Both the position numbers and the translations under genes were made by a program. 64,000 bases of DNA from JAKVBK01 sp022447275 (GTDB lineage: Bacteria > Pseudomonadota > Alphaproteobacteria > Rhodobacterales > Rhodobacteraceae), in assembly GCA_047125605.1 (NCBI GenBank), contig CP138932.1, forward strand, positions 248,001 to 312,000, written 5' to 3'. Shown here piece by piece: positions 44,446 through 53,175 of this stretch (position 1 is its first letter; the number at the start of each line of letters is the position of its first letter). Under the pieces are notes generated by a model. The model was given only the letters and a program-made list of their open reading frames with translations, ran no database searches and was not told the DNA's origin.

Positions 44446-44943
44446 TCAGTGGGCCTTTTTGGTGGGTATGAAAGGCAGCGGTGCCACGGGCACCCCGTCT
44501 TCGATCAGTTTTTTCGCCTCTTCAGGTTTTGCTTCACCGTAGATCGCACGGGCCTGCGATGTGCCGTCATGGATCGAACGCGCCTCCTCTGCGAACTTTG
44601 TACCGACATATTCGCTGTCCCGCTCGACGGCGGTTTTGAAGGCTTGCAGAGCCTCATGCATCTTCTGCTCGGCATCTGCGCTGTGCGGCTGCGCTGGGGC
44701 TGCGGGCTGCGCGGGCGGTGTCTGCGGGGCCGGGGTGGCGGCGGGTGCAGGTTGCGGCTCTGGTGCCGCGACCTGCTTGGTCGGTGCGATGCGCGGCGCC
44801 ATCAATTCTTTCTGCACCTGCGTCGAGCCGCATTCGACGCAGGCCAGGTGCCCGGCCTTCACCAATGTGTCAAACGCATCCGCACTGGCAAACCAGCTGT
44901 CAAAGCGGTGACCCGCGTCGCATTTGAGACGGTATTTGATCAT
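44446..44943 (-). CDS. DUF1178 family protein
   Basis: A 165-aa protein with the DUF1178 layout: N-terminal MIKYRLKCDAGHRFDSWF and CVECGS (one Cys near residue 9 plus a CXXC pair) resembling a FmdB-like zinc ribbon. A linker of about 30 residues rich in Pro, Ala and Gln follows, then a helical C-terminal domain with SEYVGTKFAEEARSIHDG. Function unknown. First gene of a pair with the SDR. Confidence 0.85.
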   Translation of the reverse strand: MIKYRLKCDAGHRFDSWFASADAFDTLVKAGHLACVECGSTQVQKELMAPRIAPTKQVAAPEPQPAPAATPAPQTPPAQPAAPAQPHSADAEQKMHEALQAFKTAVERDSEYVGTKFAEEARSIHDGTSQARAIYGEAKPEEAKKLIEDGVPVAPLPFIPTKKAH

Positions 44944-45015
44944 GGCGGGAATGTACGCGTCGCGCGGCAGGTTTCAATGGGCAGAGGGCTTTTGCCGCGC
45001 GTTTTTGATCGCCCG

Positions 45016-45531
45016 TCAGCCGCGCAGCAGCCACGCGGGATCGAAGCGCGACAGGATTTGCTTGAGTTCTGGCTCATCGAGCTTTTTGACAGCCTTTTTC
45101 AGGCTTACCCAATCGCGCTTGCGTTCCTTGCGTTCGGGAAAGTCATTGTCCACGTGATCCACACGCAGGGGAAAAACCGCCACCATGCATGGCAGATCGC
45201 GCTTTCCGTTGAGGACCTTGGTGTAGCCGTAGATGCCAACACACACGTCAAACACCTTGCCGCGCACACCGCCTTCTTCCCAGGCTTCCTGCTCGGCGCT
45301 TTCAGCCGGGGTCAGGCCCTCGGTGGGCCAGCCCTTGGGTATGATCCAGCGCTTGCGCTGGCGGGATGTGACAAGCAAAACCTCGGGTTTGCCACGGCGC
45401 ACGCGATAGGGAAGGGCCGCAAATTGCGTACGCACCCTTTTCTTGCCGAAATCGCCGAAGCTGACCGGGATCTGTGCTGTTTCAAACGCGCGCATGGCTG
45501 CCGTTTTTCTTTCTCTGTCTCGCTTCTTCAC
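45016..45531 (-). CDS. Nudix hydrolase
   Basis: A 171-aa hydrolase, likely of diphosphoinositol-polyphosphate/Ap4A type by pattern. The Nudix box runs from GWPTEGLTPAESAEQ to EEGGV. The usual Arg before EUXEE is Gln here, as in several DIPP-type members. WIIPKGWP precedes it. The start is uncertain: GTG 45531 gives 171 aa, ATG 45495 gives 159 aa; neither has a strong ribosome-binding site. Confidence 0.83.
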   Translation of the reverse strand: MKKRDRERKTAAMRAFETAQIPVSFGDFGKKRVRTQFAALPYRVRRGKPEVLLVTSRQRKRWIIPKGWPTEGLTPAESAEQEAWEEGGVRGKVFDVCVGIYGYTKVLNGKRDLPCMVAVFPLRVDHVDNDFPERKERKRDWVSLKKAVKKLDEPELKQILSRFDPAWLLRG

Positions 45532-45540
45532 GCGTCTACA

Positions 45541-45824
45541 GCCCTTGAGATAGCTGTGGTCAAGAAGGCCTCAAATGCCGGTAGCCAGCGCCTGTGAGGG
45601 CACTGCGATCCGATCGCTTTGTTTTCGTTACACATTGTGACCTTAACATGAGGTTACCGGACGCCAGATGCAAGCCGACTTATCCACGGCCTGTGGAAAA
45701 CTCCCTCAAATGCCCGTTATTGTGGCGCTTTGGCCCGCTTTTGGCCCGTTTCGTGCTGAAAATCCCTGATCTGCCGGCTTGCTTTCCGCCGGGCGCGGCC
45801 AAGTTTATCCGGGGGAGGACTGTC
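45541..45824. other. Intergenic region, no gene seen
   Basis: Divergent region between the Nudix and glutathione peroxidase genes. TTATCCAC at 45680-45687 facing TGTGGAAAA at 45692-45700 forms a short dyad that resembles DnaA boxes, but only this one pair occurs. No RNA gene was recognised. Confidence 0.4.
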
Positions 45825-46409
45825 ATGACACAACATGCAACGGGGCTTTCACGGAGACTGGCTTTGCGCCTTGGCGTGGCCGCTGGAACCTTTATTGCGC
45901 TGGCTGCTGGCAGCCAAAACATGCGGCCTGCGGGGCTGCCGGACGGGCTGCAATTCCCTTCGATCGATGGGGGTATGATCGCCCTCGATGCGCTGAAGGG
46001 GCGTCCGATCCTTGTGGTGAATACGGCCTCCAGATGTGGCTTCACGAACCAGTTGGCGGGACTGCAGATGTTGCACGAAACCTATGGTGAGGCCGGGCTT
46101 TTCGTATTGGCCGTTCCCAGCAATGACTTTCGGCAGGAGTTGAAAGATGCTGAAAGCGTGAAGGAATTCTGTGACATCAACTATGGGCTGACCCTGCCAA
46201 TGACGGACATCACCCCTGTGCGTGGGCGCAAGGCGCATCCGCTGTACAAATGGCTCGCGCAGGCGCATGGGGTGCGCCCGCGCTGGAATTTCCACAAGGT
46301 GCTCATCGGTGCGGACCGCAGCGCGGTCAAAGACTGGCCCGCAGCGGTGCGTCCCGATGCGCCCAGGCTGCTGCAGGCGATTGAGCAAAGCCTTGCCGCC
46401 CCTGTCTAA
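45825..46409 (+). CDS. Exported glutathione peroxidase-like peroxidase
   Basis: A 194-aa thioredoxin-fold peroxidase of the GPx/BtuE family. An N-terminal signal sequence with a twin Arg (SRRLALRLG) and a hydrophobic stretch suggests export, an addition not found on cytoplasmic BtuE. The peroxidatic Cys71 lies in NTASRCGFTNQ; VPSNDFRQE and RWNFHKVLI (with the catalytic Trp) are present. GGGGGAGG precedes the ATG. The next gene begins soon after its stop. Confidence 0.88.
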   Translation: MTQHATGLSRRLALRLGVAAGTFIALAAGSQNMRPAGLPDGLQFPSIDGGMIALDALKGRPILVVNTASRCGFTNQLAGLQMLHETYGEAGLFVLAVPSNDFRQELKDAESVKEFCDINYGLTLPMTDITPVRGRKAHPLYKWLAQAHGVRPRWNFHKVLIGADRSAVKDWPAAVRPDAPRLLQAIEQSLAAPV

Positions 46410-46437
46410 GACACAGGCACTGGACCCGCCAACCCGA

Positions 46438-47586
46438 TTGCGAAGGCCTGCCTCGGAGCGGCCAATCCTCATCGGGCACGAGATCTACCGGGCTTCCTCC
46501 TACGGGCCGCACCACCCTTTGCGCGTGCCGCGTGTGTCTACCGTCCTGGATTTGACGCACGCCTTGGGTTGGGTGGCGCCGGGCCAATTTCTGCGCGCGC
46601 CTCGGATAAAGCCTGAGGCGCTCCATGTGTGGCACACGCCGGAATATGTGGCTGCGCTCTACCGCGCCGAGCAGGAGGGCGCGGTGAGCGATGCCGTGCG
46701 GGCCCGGCACAATATTGGCACCCATGCGAACCCGGTATTCCCGGAAGTGTGGCGCCGGCCCGCCACATCTGCAGGGGGCTCCATGCTGGCGGGCATGCTG
46801 CTCGAAGAGGGGGGGATCGTGCATCACCCGGCGGGCGGAACCCACCATGCCATGCCCGATGCCGCTGGCGGTTTTTGCTATCTCAATGACCCGGTGCTTT
46901 CGATCCTGTCGCTGCGGGCACATGGGGCACAGCGCATCGCTTATGTGGATATCGATGCCCATCACTGTGACGGTGTCGAGGCCGGATTGGCGCAAGATCG
47001 CGAGTGTTTGCTTGTCTCTGTCCATGAGGAAAACCGGTGGCCGCGGACGGGGCCTCTGGGCAAGGTGGGCTCTGCCGTGAACCTGCCGGTGCCACGTGGG
47101 CTCAACGACACCGAGTTTGTGATGATCCTAGAGGAACTGATCGTGCCGCTCGTGGCGCAGTTCCAACCGGATGCGGTGGTGCTGCAATGCGGAGCCGATG
47201 CGGTGCTCGAGGATCCCTTGTCGCGGTTGGCCCTTTCGAACCGGGCTCATTTCTCTGCCGTTGCGGCTCTGCGCCCGCTCAGCCCGCGCTATCTCGTTCT
47301 GGGCGGAGGGGGCTACAACCCCTGGACGGTGGGCAGGCTTTGGACCGGGGTTTGGGGCGTGCTCAACAACCATGACCTGCCAGATCGGTTGACCGTGCAG
47401 GCGCGTGAAATCCTGGCCGCACTGGAGTGGCATGGGGTGCCACGGGCGCGGCGTACTCCGGCGCCGGAGCTGATTGATACCCTGCAAGATGCCCCGCGCG
47501 AGGGCCCCATCCGCGAACGCGTCCGCGCAGACGTGGCCCATTTGAGACAGATTACCGGACTTCGGGCGGAGGGGCGGGCCACGTGA
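46438..47586 (+). CDS. Histone deacetylase-like amidohydrolase (AcuC-type)
   Basis: A zinc amidohydrolase of about 382 aa in the HDAC/AcuC/acetylpolyamine superfamily. The active site is clear: GGTHHAMP (tandem catalytic His), DIDAHHCDG (metal Asp and His) and GGGGYNPWTVGR. Substrates may be acetyl-lysine, as for AcuC, or acetylated polyamines. The start is uncertain; I chose TTG 46438, with TTG 46393 an alternative that would overlap the peroxidase gene. It converges on scoB. Confidence 0.8.
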   Translation: MRRPASERPILIGHEIYRASSYGPHHPLRVPRVSTVLDLTHALGWVAPGQFLRAPRIKPEALHVWHTPEYVAALYRAEQEGAVSDAVRARHNIGTHANPVFPEVWRRPATSAGGSMLAGMLLEEGGIVHHPAGGTHHAMPDAAGGFCYLNDPVLSILSLRAHGAQRIAYVDIDAHHCDGVEAGLAQDRECLLVSVHEENRWPRTGPLGKVGSAVNLPVPRGLNDTEFVMILEELIVPLVAQFQPDAVVLQCGADAVLEDPLSRLALSNRAHFSAVAALRPLSPRYLVLGGGGYNPWTVGRLWTGVWGVLNNHDLPDRLTVQAREILAALEWHGVPRARRTPAPELIDTLQDAPREGPIRERVRADVAHLRQITGLRAEGRAT

Positions 47587-47676
47587 GAGCAGCCCGCGCG
47601 GCTGACGGGTGGCCCCGCCCGATGCCATTCGACGGCCAACCGAGCCTAGAAAAAGAGGCCGTGCTGGCCGTGAGCG

Positions 47677-48303
47677 CTACAGGATTGTGGCCTCGGTGGC
47701 TGCGCGCATGTCGTCTTCGGTGACGCCATCGGCCAGTTCGACGATCTTGAGACCGCCTTCAACCACATCAAGCACGCCGAGATTGGTGATGATCTGGTTG
47801 ACCACCCCAGTGCCTGTCAGCGGCAAGGTGCACGCCTTCAACACTTTGCTGTCACCGTGCTTGTTGGTGTGATCCATCACGACGATCACGCGGCCAACGC
47901 CGGCCACAAGATCCATTGCGCCGCCCATGCCTTTGACGAGCTTTCCGGGGATCATCCAGTTGGCCAGGTCCCCGTTCTCCGCGACTTCCATCGCGCCAAG
48001 GATCGCCATGGCAATCTTGCCACCCCGGATCATGCCGAAGGATGTCGCGCTGTCGAAATAGGCGGTGTGGGGCAGTTCGGTGATCGTCTGCTTGCCCGCA
48101 TTGATCAGGTCGGGATCTTCTTCACCCTCATAGGGGAAGGGGCCCATGCCCAGCATGCCGTTTTCCGACTGGAGGGTCACCGTGATGCCTTCTGGAATGT
48201 AGTTGGACACCAGCGTCGGAATGCCGATGCCGAGGTTTACATACATGCCGTCTTCAAGTTCCTGTGCGGCACGCGCCGCCATCTGGTTGCGATCCCAGGG
48301 CAT
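47677..48303 (-). CDS. scoB: 3-oxoacid CoA-transferase subunit B
   Basis: A 208-aa subunit B of a succinyl-CoA:3-ketoacid (or related) CoA-transferase. It contains the catalytic glutamate in QSENGMLG, the NLGIGIPTLV N-terminus and GGAMDLVAG. The enzyme activates acetoacetate by moving CoA from succinyl-CoA. GGAAGAG lies before the ATG. It is the last gene of a three-gene minus-strand operon, separated from subunit A by the LOV sensor gene. Confidence 0.93.
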   Translation of the reverse strand: MPWDRNQMAARAAQELEDGMYVNLGIGIPTLVSNYIPEGITVTLQSENGMLGMGPFPYEGEEDPDLINAGKQTITELPHTAYFDSATSFGMIRGGKIAMAILGAMEVAENGDLANWMIPGKLVKGMGGAMDLVAGVGRVIVVMDHTNKHGDSKVLKACTLPLTGTGVVNQIITNLGVLDVVEGGLKIVELADGVTEDDMRAATEATIL

Positions 48304-48323
48304 TCGTCACTCTTCCTTCGTGA

Positions 48324-49364
48324 TTAGTCGTCTTCCCCGCCAACGGGGACTTCGATCGTGACCACCGTTCCGGCGGCGCCGCGGCCAATCATCAACGTGC
48401 CGTCCAGCACCTCGATGAGACCATTGAGAATTCTGCCACCCATCGACTGGGTGGAGGGCCACACCTCGCCCTCTGGGATGCCCACGCCGTCATCTCCAAC
48501 GGTCAGGCGCAAACCGCCCTCGGCCAAGCGCGACATCCGCACCTCGACGAGGCCGCGCTCAAGCCCGACAAAGGCATGCCGGAACGAGTTCGTGAGCACC
48601 TCTGTCATGATCAGGCCGAGCCGCGCGGCCGCGTCAACGCCTGTCTCCAGAGTGTCGATATCGATCACCACGCGGACGCCGGCGCGGCCCTCGTGGTAGG
48701 AGATGCCATTGGCAACGCGGGCCAGGTATGTGCCCAGTTCGACCTTGTTCTTTGCGGCGTTGTCGCCTGCAAAGGTGATTTCTTCATAGAGCAACTGCAG
48801 AGATTCGATTCGCCTGGACAGGGCGGCGAATTCAGCGGGCGCGGAGGTCCGACGGGTTTGCGCGCGGATCATTCCGATGACCATCGAGAGGTGATCTTTG
48901 ACCTGCCTCTGGACGGCGCGCAGGCGCATGTCCAGATCATCTGTCTCGGATTTGTCGCCTTCGCGCATCTCTTTCTGGATGCCGATGAAATAGCTGGGAT
49001 TGCCGTCATCACCGCGCACGGGCGCGATGATCAGACGGTTCACAAAGGGCTCTCCATTGGCACGATAATTGAGCAGATCGATCGAGATTTCCTGCTCTTC
49101 GGCAATCGCATGGCGCAGCCGTGTGACATCCTCTGGATTGGTGTCAGGGCCCTGCAAAAAACGGCAATTGCGGCCAATGATGGCCGAACGCGAGTAGCCG
49201 GTCATGCGTTCGAAGGCGTCATTTACATAGACGATCGGGTTGTCGTCGATATGGGGGTTTGTCACCACCATGGAGACGGCAGCACCAGCAAACCCGATGG
49301 CTGCTTCAGCATCGGTAAGGACAGAGCCGATGACCGGCCGGTGTTTGCCCTTGGTTTCGTCCAC
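48324..49364 (-). CDS. LOV-domain sensor histidine kinase-like protein
   Basis: A 346-aa blue-light sensor candidate. A LOV/PAS domain occupies about residues 25-135 with the flavin-adduct Cys67 in GRNCRFLQG and Gln130 in FIGIQ. A HisKA_2-like helix follows (about 145-200), then an HATPase_c domain with N-box TEVLTNSFRHAF and DDGVGIP. In the helix, where family members have a conserved His before RVKNNL, this protein has Arg153 (VQRQVKDHL), so normal autophosphorylation is doubtful. GTG start 3 bases after the scoA stop; scoB follows 20 bases later. Confidence 0.85.
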   Translation of the reverse strand: MDETKGKHRPVIGSVLTDAEAAIGFAGAAVSMVVTNPHIDDNPIVYVNDAFERMTGYSRSAIIGRNCRFLQGPDTNPEDVTRLRHAIAEEQEISIDLLNYRANGEPFVNRLIIAPVRGDDGNPSYFIGIQKEMREGDKSETDDLDMRLRAVQRQVKDHLSMVIGMIRAQTRRTSAPAEFAALSRRIESLQLLYEEITFAGDNAAKNKVELGTYLARVANGISYHEGRAGVRVVIDIDTLETGVDAAARLGLIMTEVLTNSFRHAFVGLERGLVEVRMSRLAEGGLRLTVGDDGVGIPEGEVWPSTQSMGGRILNGLIEVLDGTLMIGRGAAGTVVTIEVPVGGEDD

Positions 49365-49367
49365 GTT

Positions 49368-50072
49368 CTACGCGCTCTCTCTCTGACGCACGGTTCTTTG
49401 CTCGATCCGTTTTTCGTGTTCGCCCTGGATCAGGCGATGCACATAAATGCCTGGAAGATGGATTAAATCAGGGTCCAGACTGCCCGCTGGAACGATTTCC
49501 TCAACCTCCATAACACAGACCTTACCACACATCGCGGCTGGTGGGTTAAAGTTCCGTGCTGATTTGCGGAAAATCGCATTTCCCGTCTCATCTGCCTTCC
49601 AGGCCTTCACGATCGCGAGGTCCGCAAAGATGCCGCGCTCAAGGATATAGGTCTTGCCGTCGAACTCCTTGTGCTCCTTGCCCTCGGCGATCTGCGTGCC
49701 GACGCCTGTCTGGGTGTAGAAGCCGGGAATGCCAGCGCCGCCTGCGCGCATCCGTTCGGCCAATGTGCCTTGCGGGTTAAACTCCAGCTCCAATTCTCCG
49801 GAGAGGTACTGGCGCATGAACTCCGCGTTCTCGCCCACATAGGAGGACAGCATTTTCTTCACTTGGCGCGATTGCAGAAGCACGCCCAACCCGAAGTCAT
49901 CAACGCCTGCATTGTTGGACGCCACCGTTAGGTTCTGCACGCCGCTGTCACGGATTGCAGCGATCAACAGTTCGGGGATGCCGCACAGGCCAAAGCCGCC
50001 GGCAGCAATCAACATGTCATCGCTCAGAAGACCGTCGAGTGCTTCGGATGCGCTACCGTATACTTTTCTCAT
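49368..50072 (-). CDS. scoA: 3-oxoacid CoA-transferase subunit A
   Basis: A 234-aa subunit A, with the CoA-binding glycine loop GGFGLCGIPE near residue 25, SNNAGVDDFGLG, and the GGAGIPGFYT stretch. It pairs with scoB at 47677-48303. In other bacteria the two genes are adjacent; here a LOV sensor gene lies between them. First gene of the operon, with the ATG 284 bases away from topA's 3' end. Confidence 0.93.
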   Translation of the reverse strand: MRKVYGSASEALDGLLSDDMLIAAGGFGLCGIPELLIAAIRDSGVQNLTVASNNAGVDDFGLGVLLQSRQVKKMLSSYVGENAEFMRQYLSGELELEFNPQGTLAERMRAGGAGIPGFYTQTGVGTQIAEGKEHKEFDGKTYILERGIFADLAIVKAWKADETGNAIFRKSARNFNPPAAMCGKVCVMEVEEIVPAGSLDPDLIHLPGIYVHRLIQGEHEKRIEQRTVRQRESA

Positions 50073-50356
50073 GGATTCCTCAGGGCTTTCGTCAAATACG
50101 GTAGTGCGACTATTTTCGCCAAGCTGTCAATGCGGCTGAGTGAATTGGACAGGCGGCACGCCTTCAGAGAGGCTACAATCAGGAAATTTTGCAGTTTGTC
50201 CGACAAAGATGACGGCCAAAATGCGATTTGAGGGAGATACGCCCGTCATTGACCGCGACCTTCCATCAGGGCGCGGGGGCTCCGTGGCAAAGTGTTGTTG
50301 CTGTGCACAGGAAAGAGGCCACGCCAGCTACGGCCGGCGTGGAATTGGCGCAAACG
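50073..50356. other. Intergenic region upstream of scoA, no gene seen
   Basis: 284 bases between the scoA start and the topA stop. It must hold the scoA promoter. Short open frames here show no homology. No RNA gene or clear terminator was recognised. Confidence 0.4.
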
Positions 50357-52972
50357 CTACTTTTTCTTCTTCGCGGCTGTCTTTTTCTTGGCTGCGGGCC
50401 GCTTTTTTCCGCTCTTTGCGGCCTTCGCATCCAGCAACTCGATCGCTTGCGCCATGGTGATCTGATCAGGCTCTACGCCTTCGGGCAACGTTGCGTTGAC
50501 CTTGCCCCATTTGACATAGGGGCCGTAGCGCCCTTTCATCACGTTCACTTCGCCGCCTGCCTCGGGATGTTCGCCCAAGCTGGCGAGTGGGGTTGCCGGC
50601 GCGGGCTTGCCGCGTTTGGGTTTGGAGGCCAGCACCTCAACCGCCCGGTTCATTCCGATCTCCCACACCTCTTCGATGCTGTCGAGGTTGGCATTGGTGC
50701 CGCCCTTGAAGCTGATCGTTTCCGCATGTTTGAGGTAAGGCCCGTAGCGTCCGATGTTTGACCAGATCATCACACCATCATCGGGATGCGGGCCAATCTG
50801 GCGGGGCAGCGCGAGCAAGGCCACACCCTGTGCCAGAGAGATTTCTTCTGGCACCCAGCCTTTCGGCACGGATTGGCGCGGGGGTTTGGGGATATCTTCG
50901 GTGACAGGGCCCCGCTGCACATAGGGGCCAAAGCGGCCCTTGAAGACGCGAATTTCGTCGCCCTCGTCCGTGCCCAGCAGTTTGCCATCCGGCGGTATGC
51001 CCGCCCCTTCGCCTTCCGCAGACGGTGGGCCGAACGGGCGCGTATAGCGACATTCGGGGTAGTTCGAGCAGCCGATGAAGGCCCCGCCGGACCGGGCGGT
51101 CCGGAAAGACAGGCGCCCTGCACCGCAATTGGGGCAGGTGCGGGGGTCGGTCCCATCTTCGGTGGGCGGGAAAAGATGGGGCTCGAGCACCTCGTTGAGC
51201 TTTTCCAGCACCTCGGTGATCCGCAGTTCCGCCGTCTCATCGACAGAGGCTTTGAAATCGCGCCAGAACCGGCTCAGCACGTCTGTCCAGACGGCATCAC
51301 CGGCTGAGACATTGTCGAGATCCTGCTCAAGATTGGCGGTGAACTCGTAGCCCACATAGCGCCGGAAATAGTTGAACAGGAAAGCCGTCACCAGGCGGCC
51401 TTTGTCCTCTGGTATCAGTCGGTTCTTTTCTTTGCGCACATAGTCACGGTCTTGGATCGTGGTGACGATCGAGGCGTAGGTAGAGGGGCGTCCGATGCCC
51501 AGCTCTTCCATGCGTTTGACCAAGGTCGCCTCCGTGTAGCGCGGGGGCGGCTGGGTAAAGCTCTGCAGGCCTTGCACCGCACCGTCGCCAGCCGCCACCG
51601 ATTTGCGGCCATCTGCGGCTGCGAGCAAAGCGGCACCGAGCTTGGCAGCTTCGCCCTGCATGATCTGGGGCAGGCGCCCGCCTTCGTCATCGCCGCTTTG
51701 ATCGTCGCGGCCTTCCTCATACACTTTGAGGAAGCCCTCGAAGGTGATCACCTGGCCGGTCGCGCGCAGACCGATCTGGCCATCCGCCGATCCGATATCG
51801 ACGCTTGTGCGTTCAAGGCGTGCAGCCGCCATCTGACACGCAATCGTACGCTTCCAGATCAAATCATAGAGTTTGCGCTGATCAGGATCGGCAATTTTGA
51901 GTTGCTCAGGCTTGGCGAACATGTCCGTGGGCCGGATGCATTCGTGCGCTTCCTGCGCGTTCTTGGCCTTATTCTTATAGACCCGTGCCTCTTTGGGCGT
52001 GAAGGATGCGCCGTAATATTCGGTGATTGCCTCACGGGCTGCGGCCACAGCTTCCGGCGCCATGTCGATCCCGTCGGTTCGCATGTAAGTAATGTGGCCT
52101 GCTTCGTAGAGGCGTTGTGCGGCACTCATTGTCTGCCGGGCACCCATGCCGAACTTGCGCGATGCTTCCTGCTGCAGGGTGGACGTCATGAAGGGCGGGG
52201 CCGGGTTGCGGCTGCTGGGCTTGGCTTCGACAGCCGTGACTGTCAGTGGGCGCGAAGCCACGGCCTGAACGGCGATCTCGGCGGCCTCGGCCGTGGGAAT
52301 GTCGTAGCGTTCCAGCTTGGCGCCTGCGAGCGTGACAAGCCGGGCCTCAAAGGCCTGGCCACGCGGCGTTTCCAGCTGTGCCTTCACCTGCCAGTATTCC
52401 TTCGGGCGGAAGGCCTCGATTTCCATCTCACGCTCGACTATCAGGCGCAGGCAAACAGACTGCACACGACCAGCGGATCTGGCGCCGGGCAACTTGCGCC
52501 ACAGAACAGGCGACAGGTTGAAGCCGACAAGGTAGTCGAGCGCACGGCGGGCGAGATATGCCTCGACGAGCGGTTGATCGACTTGTCGGGGATTTTCCAT
52601 CGCCTCCGTTACGGCGGCCTTGGTGATGGCGTTGAACACAACGCGGCTGACCGGCGTGTCCTTCTTGATGGCCCGCCGCTTGCGCAGCGCTTCTTCAAGA
52701 TGCCAGCTGATCGCCTCCCCTTCGCGATCCGGGTCAGTTGCGAGGATCAGGTTGTTGTCGTCGGCAAGGGCATCCGCGATGGCCTTCACATGCTTTTTGC
52801 TGTCTGCACCGATTTCCCACAGCATCTCGAACCCGTCATCGGGCTTCACGGATCCGTCTTTGGGCGGCAGGTCACGGACATGTCCGTAGGAAGCCAGAAC
52901 AGTATAATCGGAGCCGAGATACTTGTTGATCGTCTTGGCTTTTGCCGGGGATTCGACGACGACGACGGGCAT
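50357..52972 (-). CDS. topA: DNA topoisomerase I
   Basis: An 871-aa type IA topoisomerase that relaxes negative supercoils. The TOPRIM domain shows VVVESPAKAKTINKYLG with Glu7 and DPDREGEAI at 80-88. The active-site Tyr296 is in TYMRTDG. One C4 zinc finger (CPNCGAGRL...CSNYPEC) is near residue 600, followed by repeated GRFGPYVQRG/GRYGPYVK topo-C repeats and a Lys/Ala-rich tail. dprA lies about 200 bases upstream on the same strand. Confidence 0.97.
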   Translation of the reverse strand: MPVVVVESPAKAKTINKYLGSDYTVLASYGHVRDLPPKDGSVKPDDGFEMLWEIGADSKKHVKAIADALADDNNLILATDPDREGEAISWHLEEALRKRRAIKKDTPVSRVVFNAITKAAVTEAMENPRQVDQPLVEAYLARRALDYLVGFNLSPVLWRKLPGARSAGRVQSVCLRLIVEREMEIEAFRPKEYWQVKAQLETPRGQAFEARLVTLAGAKLERYDIPTAEAAEIAVQAVASRPLTVTAVEAKPSSRNPAPPFMTSTLQQEASRKFGMGARQTMSAAQRLYEAGHITYMRTDGIDMAPEAVAAAREAITEYYGASFTPKEARVYKNKAKNAQEAHECIRPTDMFAKPEQLKIADPDQRKLYDLIWKRTIACQMAAARLERTSVDIGSADGQIGLRATGQVITFEGFLKVYEEGRDDQSGDDEGGRLPQIMQGEAAKLGAALLAAADGRKSVAAGDGAVQGLQSFTQPPPRYTEATLVKRMEELGIGRPSTYASIVTTIQDRDYVRKEKNRLIPEDKGRLVTAFLFNYFRRYVGYEFTANLEQDLDNVSAGDAVWTDVLSRFWRDFKASVDETAELRITEVLEKLNEVLEPHLFPPTEDGTDPRTCPNCGAGRLSFRTARSGGAFIGCSNYPECRYTRPFGPPSAEGEGAGIPPDGKLLGTDEGDEIRVFKGRFGPYVQRGPVTEDIPKPPRQSVPKGWVPEEISLAQGVALLALPRQIGPHPDDGVMIWSNIGRYGPYLKHAETISFKGGTNANLDSIEEVWEIGMNRAVEVLASKPKRGKPAPATPLASLGEHPEAGGEVNVMKGRYGPYVKWGKVNATLPEGVEPDQITMAQAIELLDAKAAKSGKKRPAAKKKTAAKKKK

Positions 52973-53175
52973 GTGTTTCCTTTCACCGCGACACCTGAGC
53001 CGGGTTCATGTGGCCCCGGTAGGGCCTTTGTCAATGCAATATAGATTTTGATTTGCACTTGGCCGCCACACGCACCAAAGATTGTGGGGGGGGCAAATGC
53101 ATCTATAAATATATGAAAATACGTGGATTTATGTTTGGATGAGCCTGTGCTCCCTGTGCATGGCTGGAAAATTAT
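52973..53175. other. Intergenic region, AT-rich, no gene seen
   Basis: About 200 bases between topA and dprA. The part near 53090-53140 is AT-rich (CTATAAATATATGAAAATA) and may carry the topA promoter. Confidence 0.4.

Noticed and set aside
45680..45700. DnaA-box-like TTATCCAC dyad, possible origin
   Set aside because: A single imperfect pair with no AT-rich unwinding region, no dnaA and no cluster of boxes.
51452..53044. Long plus-strand frame opposite topA
   Set aside because: It is antisense to a fully conserved topoisomerase I gene; its translation is rich in Arg, Ala, Gly and His with no domain.
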